Assembly (NCBI GenBank): GCA_031288955.1
Contig: JAITQJ010000419.1
Coordinates: forward strand, 1-7,455
Length of the DNA: 7,455 nt
Direction: 5' to 3'
DNA from: Planctomycetaceae bacterium
GTDB lineage: Bacteria; Planctomycetota; Planctomycetia; Pirellulales; Thermoguttaceae
Of this stretch, positions 1-6,607 are shown piece by piece (the first letter of the stretch is position 1; each line of letters begins with the position of its first letter). Position numbers and translations under genes: made by a program. The notes under the pieces are model-generated. The model was not told the DNA's origin, did not search any database, and saw only the letters and a program-made list of their open reading frames with translations.

Positions 1-33
1 CCAACATTGTTATAACACCCAAAGAGGCAGGAG

Positions 34-3000
34 TTATGATTCCCGTCCCATCAATCGTTCCCAACCTTTCTGAATGTCCAGCATCAAGGCTAACGCAAGC
101 GGTACAACGAAGAGCGTGAAAAGCGTCGAGCAAACTAAACCGCCGATAACAACGCTGCCGAGACCGCGGTACAATTCACTGCCCGCCCCCGACTTCAATA
201 CCAGCGGCAACATTCCTATTACCGCCGCCGATGTCGTCATAAATATCGGACGTATCCGTGTCCGCACCGCCTCACGAATTGCCTCACGATAGCCCATCTG
301 TTCGATGATGTCCGTCTCCGACTCGCCGCGTCCCCGCATAAAATTACGGGTCTGATGAACAAGTAATATCGCATTGTTCACCACCACTCCGATAAGAATC
401 ACAAAGCCTAACATTGTCAGTGTGTCCATCTGCTGCGTCGGGTCATAAGCATTGACGATAGACAAACCGGCAAAGCCGCCGACCATCGCAAACGGCACCG
501 TGAACATAATCACCAGCGGTAACGTGAAACTTTCAAACAAACCCGCCATCAAAAGATACGTTATCAGCAGCGACAAAAAGAACCGCGACGCAAGCAGATT
601 GATAAACGATTCCAGATTGAAACCCGTCCATTGACCAAGCATTGCTCTCCGTGTTTGCGAAAGTTTATCCGCATTACCGGACAGTTTCACGAACACATCC
701 GGTGTCATTCCGCCTTCCTTTTTACTTTCCGCAACAATTTCCATAATCCGTGCCTGTGCCGTTTCCAAAGCCACTTCCGCCGGCGGTGTTACCGTCAAAC
801 GAATCGCCCGCTCTTGTTCAACACGGCGTATCTGCTGTGATGCGTCTGCTTTAACAAACGACACGAGTTGACCAACCGGTATGATTTGCCTCGCCCCGCT
901 TCTGTCCCGTATCGAAATCGGCAGAGTCTCAAATTCATCGGGCGTGATAGGAATATCGGGGTCACGAATTAGTGTTACGTCAATGTTATCGCCTTCATAA
1001 TCGAAGTCGCCGACATAGATTCCGTCAATCATTGCGCGGGCTGCATACGCAAGAGCCTGCACGCTCAAGCCGAGTTCCTTTGCCCGGATTTGGTCTGCAA
1101 CAATTTCCCATTCAGGACCATTGAGGTCGTAATTATCCGGCTGACTCCGAACACCGCTGCTCGAAAATTCATCGATAAGTTTTTGTTCCAGATATTGCGT
1201 TGAATCCCGAAGCCGAATCATATCACTGCCGATGACTTCGATTTGTACGGCATTGGAACCGCCGCCTCGCCGTCCGAAGATACCCTGTTGTTGAGCGTTG
1301 CCGGTACAGCCCGGTATCGTTGTCATCATCGTGTTCAAAAGGACTTCGAGCGGCTTGACAAGGTTATCGTCTTTACTTGTTACATTCATAAAAACGCCTT
1401 GACTGCGGACAACGATGTAAAAACTTTTTATCGGCGGAATCTGCGGAAGAATTTTACCGCTTCGGGCATCGGCAATCTGCCGGATGGCGGTTGCTTCCTC
1501 AACGGTTTGTGCTTCCCAGTACGGACGCAAAAATTCTTCCGCCCGCCGTCCGACGAGAACGTTTTGCTGAATCGAATATGCCGGCGGCATCAGCATATTG
1601 CCGTTTAATACGTTTTTGTTACCGCTCGGCAGATAACTTGCCGGAGGCATCAGATTGAAACTGAAAAACGTTGCCGCACCGGCAATCAAAAGAATAATCA
1701 TCACACGCAGCCAAATACCGGAGAAACTACGGAACGTCAAAAGATAAACGCATTGCGAATACCGTTCGGAAAGGAAATTGCACAGCGGAGCCAAACCGAA
1801 CACGGATTGAATAACGGTACGCAACATTCCCAAAAATGTTTTCTTCGGTTTCTTTTTCGGATGCAGCCAGCGTACGGCACAAACCGGTATGACAGTAATC
1901 GCCACGAGCAGCGAAATCAAAACCGCTGCCGAAATCGCAATCGCTAAATCGTAAAACAACTGCCCCGATTCTTCCTGAATCGTCAACACAGGACCGAAGA
2001 CCGCAACGGTTGTTAATGTCTGTGCTAACACGGCTCCCCAAACTTCCTGCGTGCCTTCATAAGCGGCAGCAAAAACCGTTTTGCCCAACTGCAAATGCCG
2101 GTCGATGTTTTCCAAAACGACAATCGCACAGTCAACCACCATTCCAATCGCAAACGCCAAACCGGCAAGCGAAATCACGTTAATGTTTCGACCGCAGGCA
2201 TAAAGAACAACGAATGTCCCGATAATCGAAATCGGAATTGCGATTGAAATAATAATTGTCGGTCGAAAACTGCGGAGAAAAAGCAGCAGCACAATGACGG
2301 CTAACACTCCGCCTTCGTACATATTTTGCCGCACCAATTCAACGGCATTGTTGATGTAAAGCGAATCATCATAAAGCATCTCGAACTTTATCCGGTAGCG
2401 GTCATTTTGATACTGCGACAGCAGTCCGCCCGGCTTGGCAAGGTCTTCGGCGATGCGGTTAATTTCCTGCATAATGCTTAACACATTCGCGCCGGTATCA
2501 CGCCGAAAATACATTGACAGCGACGTTGTTCCCATACTTTGATTGAAGTATGTATTTTTTTTCAGTGCGAGAATCGGTTCGGCAATATCTTTCAGGTAAA
2601 CCGGCGCACCGTCAACGTATTTAACAATGACATTGCGTATCGGTTCAAGAGAATCGTATCTTCCGAGAACCCGAAAGCGTATGTCTTGCCGCCCGTTGGT
2701 CATATCTCCTGCCGATTCGTTGAGATTATCGTTCATCAGTGCCAAACGCAATTCATCAACGGAGATACCGGTTTGAGCGAGAACAACGGGGTCGAAGCGT
2801 ATTTGGACTTCGTGTTCCCGTCCGCCGAAGACATCGACTTGGGCGAGACCTTTGACGCGTTCAAAGGCGGGCTTGATATAACGGTCAGCGTAGTCATAGA
2901 ACTCTGCCATTTCAAAATTGGGGTCGTCGCGTGCGGTGAAGAGTCCGAAGGCGATTGCTTCGTCGGTGTTGGCACTGGCAGCGCGGATGACGGGACGTTC

Positions 3001-3375
3001 TACGTCATCGGGATAACGGGGGACTTCGTTAAGGCGGTTGGAGGTTTCCTGAACGGCACGGCTCATATCGTAGCCGACGGTGAATTCGAGTTCGATTCTT
3101 CCTTCACCGAGTTGGGCGGTGGAAGTCATTTGATAAAGACCTTGGAGCGTTTTGAGTTTTTTCTCTTGCTCCATTATGATAGACTTCTCGACTTCTTCGG
3201 GACTTCGTCCCTGCCAAGTGGTGCGGATGGTAACGACGGGACGTTCCACGTCGGGAGTCATCTGAATGGGAACGGCAGTGAGAGCGAGAACCCCAAAGAG
3301 GATGGTGAGCAGTACGCCGACCGCTACCTTTACGGGATTATTCATCGAAAAGCGTATGATGTCCATACGCGCCAT
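34..3375 (-). CDS. RND-family (HAE1/AcrB-type) multidrug efflux transporter, inner-membrane subunit
   Basis: Large proton-driven exporter of the inner membrane, expected to work as a trimer with a periplasmic adaptor and an outer-membrane channel. Numbered from the ATG at 3375 the protein has 1113 aa, a little over AcrB's usual ~1050. It shows the duplicated RND layout: a first membrane helix near 16-37, a large periplasmic domain, a helix cluster near 355-500, a basic linker (HPKKKPKK, ~505-512), a helix near 556-577, a second periplasmic domain, and a last helix cluster near 931-1099. The TM4 motif reads GMVVDCAIVVLENI, so AcrB's Asp407-Asp408 pair is Asp415-Cys416 here. In TM10 the AcrB Lys940 position is Asn1000 (VVNNAILLV). 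A TTG at 3414 and an ATG at 3366 are alternative starts; MDIIRFSMNNPV from 3366 resembles family N-termini well. No clear Shine-Dalgarno precedes any of them. The adaptor gene is not directly upstream. The family is certain, the substrate unknown. Confidence 0.95.
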   Translation of the reverse strand: MARMDIIRFSMNNPVKVAVGVLLTILFGVLALTAVPIQMTPDVERPVVTIRTTWQGRSPEEVEKSIIMEQEKKLKTLQGLYQMTSTAQLGEGRIELEFTVGYDMSRAVQETSNRLNEVPRYPDDVERPVIRAASANTDEAIAFGLFTARDDPNFEMAEFYDYADRYIKPAFERVKGLAQVDVFGGREHEVQIRFDPVVLAQTGISVDELRLALMNDNLNESAGDMTNGRQDIRFRVLGRYDSLEPIRNVIVKYVDGAPVYLKDIAEPILALKKNTYFNQSMGTTSLSMYFRRDTGANVLSIMQEINRIAEDLAKPGGLLSQYQNDRYRIKFEMLYDDSLYINNAVELVRQNMYEGGVLAVIVLLLFLRSFRPTIIISIAIPISIIGTFVVLYACGRNINVISLAGLAFAIGMVVDCAIVVLENIDRHLQLGKTVFAAAYEGTQEVWGAVLAQTLTTVAVFGPVLTIQEESGQLFYDLAIAISAAVLISLLVAITVIPVCAVRWLHPKKKPKKTFLGMLRTVIQSVFGLAPLCNFLSERYSQCVYLLTFRSFSGIWLRVMIILLIAGAATFFSFNLMPPASYLPSGNKNVLNGNMLMPPAYSIQQNVLVGRRAEEFLRPYWEAQTVEEATAIRQIADARSGKILPQIPPIKSFYIVVRSQGVFMNVTSKDDNLVKPLEVLLNTMMTTIPGCTGNAQQQGIFGRRGGGSNAVQIEVIGSDMIRLRDSTQYLEQKLIDEFSSSGVRSQPDNYDLNGPEWEIVADQIRAKELGLSVQALAYAARAMIDGIYVGDFDYEGDNIDVTLIRDPDIPITPDEFETLPISIRDRSGARQIIPVGQLVSFVKADASQQIRRVEQERAIRLTVTPPAEVALETAQARIMEIVAESKKEGGMTPDVFVKLSGNADKLSQTRRAMLGQWTGFNLESFINLLASRFFLSLLITYLLMAGLFESFTLPLVIMFTVPFAMVGGFAGLSIVNAYDPTQQMDTLTMLGFVILIGVVVNNAILLVHQTRNFMRGRGESETDIIEQMGYREAIREAVRTRIRPIFMTTSAAVIGMLPLVLKSGAGSELYRGLGSVVIGGLVCSTLFTLFVVPLALALMLDIQKGWERLMGRES

Positions 3376-3449
3376 TTTAACGTGTTGCACAAAAAAAATC
3401 AAGTTTCTCGCCAACGTTCAATGTCAGACCGCTCCGCGAAAATTGTCTG

Positions 3450-3480
3450 TGCTATACTCAACAGAGAATTGGCAGTATAG
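3450..3480. promoter_or_regulatory. Inverted repeat CTATACT/AGTATAG with a -10-like hexamer on each strand
   Basis: CTATACT (3452-3458) and AGTATAG (3474-3480) form a perfect 7-bp inverted repeat with a 15-bp spacer. On the plus strand TGCTATACT (3450-3458) matches an extended -10; on the minus strand TATACT occurs at 3479-3474. No good -35 is seen for either. The site lies about 75-105 bp upstream of the RND gene start, so it could hold that gene's promoter, an operator for a dimeric repressor, or both. The repeat is directly visible; the role is inference. Confidence 0.35.
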
Positions 3481-3483
3481 GCT

Positions 3484-3714
3484 ATGGAACAAGACCATTA
3501 CTTCGCCGTAAACGAAGAGGATTTTGCAAAAGCGATGGGTAAACAACGCCATTCATTTGACCATCGCATTATCATTTTCGTTACAGCAAAACATCGAAAG
3601 TATCTAATCGCTGTGATGCCGGTTTTTACGGTGCATAACCGCAATGCCTTGAGTTTTATTTCGTCAAAAAGTCGCCTCTTCAGGATAAAAACCGCTCCCG
3701 CCGAAAAACGGTAA
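3484..3714 (+). CDS. Possible small protein of unknown function (76 aa), doubtful
   Basis: An open frame starts with ATG about 25 bp after the extended -10-like element TGCTATACT (3450-3458) and ends with TAA at 3712-3714. Its last ~50 bp overlap the 3' end of the aldo/keto reductase gene tail to tail. The product begins acidic (MEQDHYFAVNEEDF), has a hydrophobic middle around residues 29-50 (IIIFVTAKHRKYLIAVMPVF) and a basic tail. I recognise no family and see no Shine-Dalgarno, although most core genes here lack one too. In its favour, it fills a spacer of about 250 bp that otherwise has no gene, and its codons look ordinary. Against it, it is short, it overlaps a real gene, and an antisense frame of similar length exists. 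It could be chance. Confidence 0.25.
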   Translation: MEQDHYFAVNEEDFAKAMGKQRHSFDHRIIIFVTAKHRKYLIAVMPVFTVHNRNALSFISSKSRLFRIKTAPAEKR

Positions 3715-4530
3715 TGCATCTATCGACTGCACATCCGCCGCCGATATTTCAAAATCAAACACCGCCGTATTCTCCGCCACCCGGCTCTCCGTTACCGATC
3801 TCGGCAACGGTAATACCCCGTGCTGCAATACCCAGCGGACACACAACTGCGCAACCGTCTTGCCGTACTTGTCCGCTATCGCCTTTAACCGCTGGTCGCT
3901 GAGAACCTTGCCCGAACCAAGCGGACTCCAAGCCTCCACCTGTATCCCATTCTGTTTGCAAAACTCAAAAGTTTCATTCTGCATAAAACCGGGATGGAAC
4001 TCAATTTGGTCCACCATCGGTTTCACCGTTGCGGTCGGCAGCAACGCCTCCAAGTGCTTCACGAGGAAATTGCTCACCCCAATCGAACGAATCTTTTTAT
4101 CGCCGTAGAGTTTTTCTAACGCCTTCCACGCTTCAGTATTCATCGCCTTCCATTTGTCGCCGAACTGCTTTTCATTGGCGGGCCAATGTATCAGGTACAG
4201 GTCGAGATAATCCGTCCCAAGATTTTCAAGCGTCAGCGCAAACGCTTTCAGGATTTGGTCATAACCCAGATTGCGGTCATCGTTCCAGAGTTTGCTCGTG
4301 ATGAACAACTGGTCTCTTGGCACACCGCACTCCCGCACGGCTTTACCAACGCTCTTTTCGTTGTAGTAAGCGGCTGCCGTATCAATGTGCCGATAACCAG
4401 CGTTGACGGCATACTTGATGACCGATACGGTACTTGCTTCATCGGGGACCTGCCAGGTACCGAAACCGACACACGGAATTGACACACCATTGGCAAGTGT
4501 AAAAACATCGGACAAACTTTTCATAAGCAT
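3664..4530 (-). CDS. Aldo/keto reductase (2,5-diketo-gluconate / glyoxal reductase type)
   Basis: Cytosolic NADPH-dependent reductase of aldehydes and ketones, (beta/alpha)8 barrel, 288 aa from the ATG at 4530, a full-length size for the family. The catalytic tetrad is visible: Asp50 (HIDTAAAYYNE), Tyr55, Lys80 (FITSKLWND) and His115 (LYLIHWPAN). Further family signatures are IRSIGVSNF (~147-155), VDQIEFHPGF (~173-182), EAWSPLGSG (~199-207) and the coenzyme-binding LPRSVTESRVAEN (~242-254), where Arg replaces the more usual Lys of IPKS. The C-terminus GGSGFYPEEATF is a normal end. A GTG at 4536 and an ATG at 4524 are other possible starts; no Shine-Dalgarno decides. A strong sigma70-like promoter lies about 40-70 bp upstream, divergent from purQ. 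The substrate cannot be read from the sequence; methylglyoxal, keto-sugars and generic carbonyl detoxification are all possible. Confidence 0.95.
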   Translation of the reverse strand: MLMKSLSDVFTLANGVSIPCVGFGTWQVPDEASTVSVIKYAVNAGYRHIDTAAAYYNEKSVGKAVRECGVPRDQLFITSKLWNDDRNLGYDQILKAFALTLENLGTDYLDLYLIHWPANEKQFGDKWKAMNTEAWKALEKLYGDKKIRSIGVSNFLVKHLEALLPTATVKPMVDQIEFHPGFMQNETFEFCKQNGIQVEAWSPLGSGKVLSDQRLKAIADKYGKTVAQLCVRWVLQHGVLPLPRSVTESRVAENTAVFDFEISAADVQSIDALPFFGGSGFYPEEATF

Positions 4531-4549
4531 TGACACAGCGGGGGGAAAG

Positions 4550-4578
4550 TTGACAATAGGACAACTATTACATTATCC
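4550..4578 (+). promoter_or_regulatory. Candidate purQ promoter, overlapping the divergent promoter
   Basis: A perfect TTGACA (4550-4555) faces purQ. The best -10 after it is CATTAT (4571-4576, 4 of 6, spacing 15 bp, shorter than ideal). TATTAT (4588-4593, 5 of 6) is an alternative -10 with a poor -35. Transcription from the first pair would begin near 4583, about 28 nt before the purQ ATG. It covers the same bases as the aldo/keto reductase -10, so the two promoters would compete. Confidence 0.35.
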
Positions 4579-4600
4579 GTTGTCCGTTATTATTTGTCAA
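4572..4600 (-). promoter_or_regulatory. Sigma70-like promoter of the aldo/keto reductase gene
   Basis: Read on the minus strand, TTGACA (4600-4595, perfect -35) is followed after 17 bp by GATAAT (4577-4572, 5 of 6 matches to the -10). Transcription would start near 4565, leaving a leader of about 35 nt before the ATG at 4530. Hexamers and spacing are seen directly; activity is inferred. Confidence 0.65.
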
Positions 4601-4610
4601 CATCCCCGTA

Positions 4611-5327
4611 ATGCCCCAAGTTCTTATTTTGCGCGCTCCCGGAACGAATTGCGACCAGGAAACGGGTTATGCCTTTCAACTGGCGGGTGCGAAGTCGGTT
4701 GAACACTATCACATTAACCGGATACTGGAGCGACCGGCACTGCTTGATAATGCCGGTATTCTCTGTATTCCGGGCGGTTTCAGTTTCGGAGACGACATTG
4801 CTGCCGGTAAAATTTTTGCCGCTAAAATCCGGCTTCATTTGCTTGATGCGTTGACGAAATTCCGTGATGCGGGCAAATTGATTCTCGGCATCTGCAACGG
4901 ATTTCAAGTATTGCTTAAATCCGGTCTCATTGGCAGCGGGTCGCAAATGACGCTGACGTGGAACACTGTTCCGCGTTATACTTCCCGTTGGGTGAAGATG
5001 AAAACGGAACAGTCAAATTGCGTTTTTTTACAGGGACTTGATGAATTATATTTGCCGATAGCCCACGCCGAGGGGCGGTTCGTTTTGGCAGACGGCAAGC
5101 CGGTGGATTCGCAGTTTCCGTTGCGTTATATTGACAATCCGAATGGTTCGGCGGACGGCATTGCCGGAGCGTGTGATTCGACGGGGCGGGTCTTCGGTTT
5201 GATGCCTCATCCAGAGCGTTATATCGACGTATTGCAGCATCCGCATTGGACGCGTTTTTCGGGTTCCGCATCGCAGACAACGCCTGACGGTTTGCAATTA
5301 TTCCGCAATGCGGTCGGAGCGGTATAA
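4611..5327 (+). CDS. purQ: Phosphoribosylformylglycinamidine synthase, glutaminase subunit PurQ
   Basis: PurQ is the class I glutamine amidotransferase subunit of FGAM synthase. It releases ammonia from glutamine, and PurL uses it with ATP to turn FGAR into FGAM, the fourth step of purine synthesis. The protein has 238 aa, close to the ~225-270 of the family. The oxyanion segment is IPGGFSFGDD (~53-62), the nucleophile is Cys95 in GICNGFQ, and the other triad members are His200 and Glu202 in MPHPE. AHAEGRF (~151-157) is typical of PurQ. The segment NPNGSADGIAGACDSTGRVFGLMPHPERYID and the ending QHPHWTR are in the planctomycete style. The ATG at 4611 gives the expected N-terminus (PQVLILRAPGTNCD) although no Shine-Dalgarno precedes it. 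purL and purS are not adjacent, so the subunits must be encoded elsewhere. It converges with smpB with 6 bp between the stop codons. Confidence 0.97.
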   Translation: MPQVLILRAPGTNCDQETGYAFQLAGAKSVEHYHINRILERPALLDNAGILCIPGGFSFGDDIAAGKIFAAKIRLHLLDALTKFRDAGKLILGICNGFQVLLKSGLIGSGSQMTLTWNTVPRYTSRWVKMKTEQSNCVFLQGLDELYLPIAHAEGRFVLADGKPVDSQFPLRYIDNPNGSADGIAGACDSTGRVFGLMPHPERYIDVLQHPHWTRFSGSASQTTPDGLQLFRNAVGAV

Positions 5328-5333
5328 TCAAAA

Positions 5334-5825
5334 CTACCGCTGCTGCCGGTGCATCATTGACAGCCGCAGTGCTTTTTGCGATTCGGCTTTTTTATTCGCG
5401 GCGCGTTTGTCAAACTCCTGTTTTCCCTTGCACAGACCGAGCAGAACTTTGGCTTTGCCGTCTTTGAAGTACATTCGCAGCGGAACGAGTGTTAAGCCTT
5501 TTTCCATAGCCCGCATTGCAAAACGTTGAATTTCGCTTCGATGCATCAGGAGTTTTCTGTCCCGTTTTGGTTTATGATTAAAGCGGTTTGCTTCGACATA
5601 TTCTGGAATATCGCAGTTGATAAGATAGACTTCGCCGTTTTTGAGTTTTCCGAACGCATCGCCGATGGTGGCGGTACCGTTGCGCAGACTTTTGACTTCG
5701 CTGCCGACGAGGACGATACCGCATTCCAGGGAGTCGAGGACGGAGTATTCGTGCCGTGCCTTCCGGTTTTCGGCAATAACCCGTTCGTTGTTGGTTGCCT
5801 GTTGTTTTTTCTTTTTTTTGCCCAT
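5334..5825 (-). CDS. smpB: SsrA (tmRNA)-binding protein SmpB
   Basis: SmpB binds the tRNA-like part of tmRNA and brings it into the A site of stalled ribosomes for trans-translation. The protein has 163 aa from the ATG at 5825, the usual length. Family signatures appear in order: NRKARHEYSVLDSLECGIVLVGSEVKS (split ~20-46), an INCDIPEY segment (~69-76), HKPKRDRKLLMHRSEI (~84-99), the LVPLRMYFKDGKAKVLLGL strand pair (~113-131), and GKQEFDKR (~134-141) with a basic tail, which in SmpB reaches the decoding centre and mRNA channel. The tail replaces the common GKKLYDKR with GKQEFDKR. The N-terminus is unusually lysine-rich (MGKKKKKQQ), encoded by A8-G-A6. A TTG directly before the ATG is a less likely start. 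GGCGGG about 7 nt upstream is at best a weak ribosome site. No tmRNA gene is seen next to it. Confidence 0.97.
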   Translation of the reverse strand: MGKKKKKQQATNNERVIAENRKARHEYSVLDSLECGIVLVGSEVKSLRNGTATIGDAFGKLKNGEVYLINCDIPEYVEANRFNHKPKRDRKLLMHRSEIQRFAMRAMEKGLTLVPLRMYFKDGKAKVLLGLCKGKQEFDKRAANKKAESQKALRLSMMHRQQR

Positions 5826-5849
5826 CAAATACCCGCCGGTTTAACTGTC

Positions 5850-5855
5850 ATTTTA
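5850..5855 (-). promoter_or_regulatory. Possible -10 element of smpB
   Basis: On the minus strand TAAAAT (5 of 6 matches to TATAAT) lies 25 nt upstream of the smpB ATG. The hexamer 17 bp further upstream (TTTTAT) is a poor -35, so support is weak. Confidence 0.25.
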
Positions 5856-5881
5856 CCATAGATTCGCCGAACATAAAAGTA

Positions 5882-5920
5882 TTATGCTCCGCGCGGTTAT
5901 ATTCCCTGTCCGCAGCATAA
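5882..5920. repeat. Bulged inverted repeat in the smpB-darT spacer
   Basis: TTATGCT (5882-5888) pairs with AGCATAA (5914-5920), and GCGG (5893-5896) pairs with CCGC (5910-5913). This gives an 11-bp stem with a 4-nt bulge (CCGC, 5889-5892) and a 13-nt loop. CCGCGCGG (5889-5896) is itself palindromic. There is no T-run, so it is not a typical terminator. It lies 50-88 bp upstream of darT and could be an operator or a leader structure. The pairing is seen; the role is unknown. Confidence 0.4.
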
Positions 5921-5959
5921 ATATTGACTTTTTGGCAGAAACGGTCATCATTATACACT

Positions 5960-5965
5960 GGAGGG
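5960..5965 (+). promoter_or_regulatory. Strong ribosome binding site of darT
   Basis: GGAGGG stands 4-5 nt before the GTG at 5970 and decides that start. It is the best Shine-Dalgarno in the window. Further upstream, TTGACT (5924-5929) resembles a -35, but the nearest -10-like hexamers (CATTAT at 5949, TTATAC at 5951) are 19-21 bp away, so no promoter is called. Confidence 0.7.
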
Positions 5966-5969
5966 TACA

Positions 5970-6599
5970 GTGACAGATGTTCATCATATCACACATATAG
6001 ATAACTTATCCGGTATTTTGGAAGCAGGCGGATTACTGGCAGAGAGCCGAATTCAAGTTGCGCAACTTCAGTACAAAAATATAGGACACTCCCATATAAA
6101 ACAAAAAAGAATAGACTGGTTCATTCCCGGATGGAATGCAATGACACTGGGGCAATGCGTGCCGTTCTACTTCGCTAACCGTCCGCCGATGCTTTATTCT
6201 ATTGCACGCGGTAAGATTGCCGGCTACTCCGAAGGTCAAATTCCGGTTATTTACTTGGTTACGTCTGCGGAAATCATCAATGACAGCGGACTGCGCTATT
6301 GTTTTACAGACGGTCACGCAGTTGATTTCATCACAACCTATTTTCATTGTTTGGAAGATTTGCCCCGCATTGATTGGAAGATAGTCAATATGCAGTATTG
6401 GAATAATGCAAAAGTAGATGCCGACCGCAAGCGGCGAAAACAAGCCGAGTTTTTGATTTATGACTTTGTACCGTGGCAGTATATTGAAAAAATTGCGGTC
6501 ATTGACTCTGTAATACGTGATAATGTTGCTTGTGTTTTTGATAAGTATCCCAAAGAACTTCACCGTCCCATATCTGTCGAACCCTCCTGGTATTATTGA
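5970..6599 (+). CDS. darT: DarT-type DNA ADP-ribosyltransferase toxin
   Basis: Toxin of a DarTG module. DarT enzymes (DUF4433) use NAD+ to ADP-ribosylate bases in single-stranded DNA (thymidine in the DarT1/Thermus type studied first, guanosine in others), which blocks replication and can stop phage. The protein has 209 aa, the normal size. Visible family segments are HHITHIDNLSGILEAGGL (~5-22), GHSHIKQKR (~39-47), VPFYFANRPPMLYSIARG (~64-81), IPVIYLVTS (~91-99), FTDGHA (~112-117), the RKRRKQAEFLI block with Glu160, and the terminal WYY. Glu160 falls in the RxxAEFL context, and by recollection at the number, of the catalytic Glu of Thermus DarT. No disrupting change is seen, so the enzyme looks intact. 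Start is GTG, set by GGAGGG upstream. darG follows after 8 nt, its ribosome site overlapping the darT stop. The base preference cannot be told from sequence alone. Confidence 0.93.
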   Translation: MTDVHHITHIDNLSGILEAGGLLAESRIQVAQLQYKNIGHSHIKQKRIDWFIPGWNAMTLGQCVPFYFANRPPMLYSIARGKIAGYSEGQIPVIYLVTSAEIINDSGLRYCFTDGHAVDFITTYFHCLEDLPRIDWKIVNMQYWNNAKVDADRKRRKQAEFLIYDFVPWQYIEKIAVIDSVIRDNVACVFDKYPKELHRPISVEPSWYY

Positions 6600-6607
6600 G
6601 GTCATTT

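Larger units (their letters stand above)
4550..4600. repeat. Nested inverted repeats in the reductase/purQ divergent promoter
   Basis: Outer arms TTGACAA (4550-4556) and TTGTCAA (4594-4600) enclose inner arms GGACAAC (4559-4565) and GTTGTCC (4579-4585). All four arms are perfect 7-mers. Gaps are 2 bp on the left and 8 bp on the right, so the two centres differ by about 3 bp. TCCGTT is also repeated directly at 4576-4581 and 4583-4588. The outer arms carry the -35 hexamers of the two opposing promoters, which may be the reason for the symmetry; an operator is the other explanation. Confidence 0.5.

Noticed and set aside
8..17. Ten-base palindrome TGTTATAACA just after the RND stop codon, with a minus-strand ATG at 7-5
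   Set aside because: Too short to support an operator or a next gene with only a few bases left at the window edge.
2539..3480. Long plus-strand open frame (about 313 codons) opposite the 5' part of the RND gene
   Set aside because: It is antisense to an unmistakable RND coding region, its translation shows no family pattern, and its openness follows from the codon bias of the real gene.
3498..3719. Minus-strand open frame across the reductase 3' end
   Set aside because: It overlaps the end of the reductase gene in another frame, has no ribosome site and no recognisable family.
5328..5333. Search for a terminator between the convergent purQ and smpB genes
   Set aside because: The gap is 6 bp and no stem with a T-run is visible on either strand; any terminator would lie inside the coding regions.
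5829..5969. tmRNA (ssrA) or other structured RNA next to smpB
   Set aside because: The spacer is too short for ssrA and lacks a tRNA-like end; only the bulged repeat is seen.
6033..6605. Minus-strand open frame of about 190 codons opposite darT
   Set aside because: DarT on the plus strand is supported by motifs and a strong ribosome site; the antisense product has no recognisable features.
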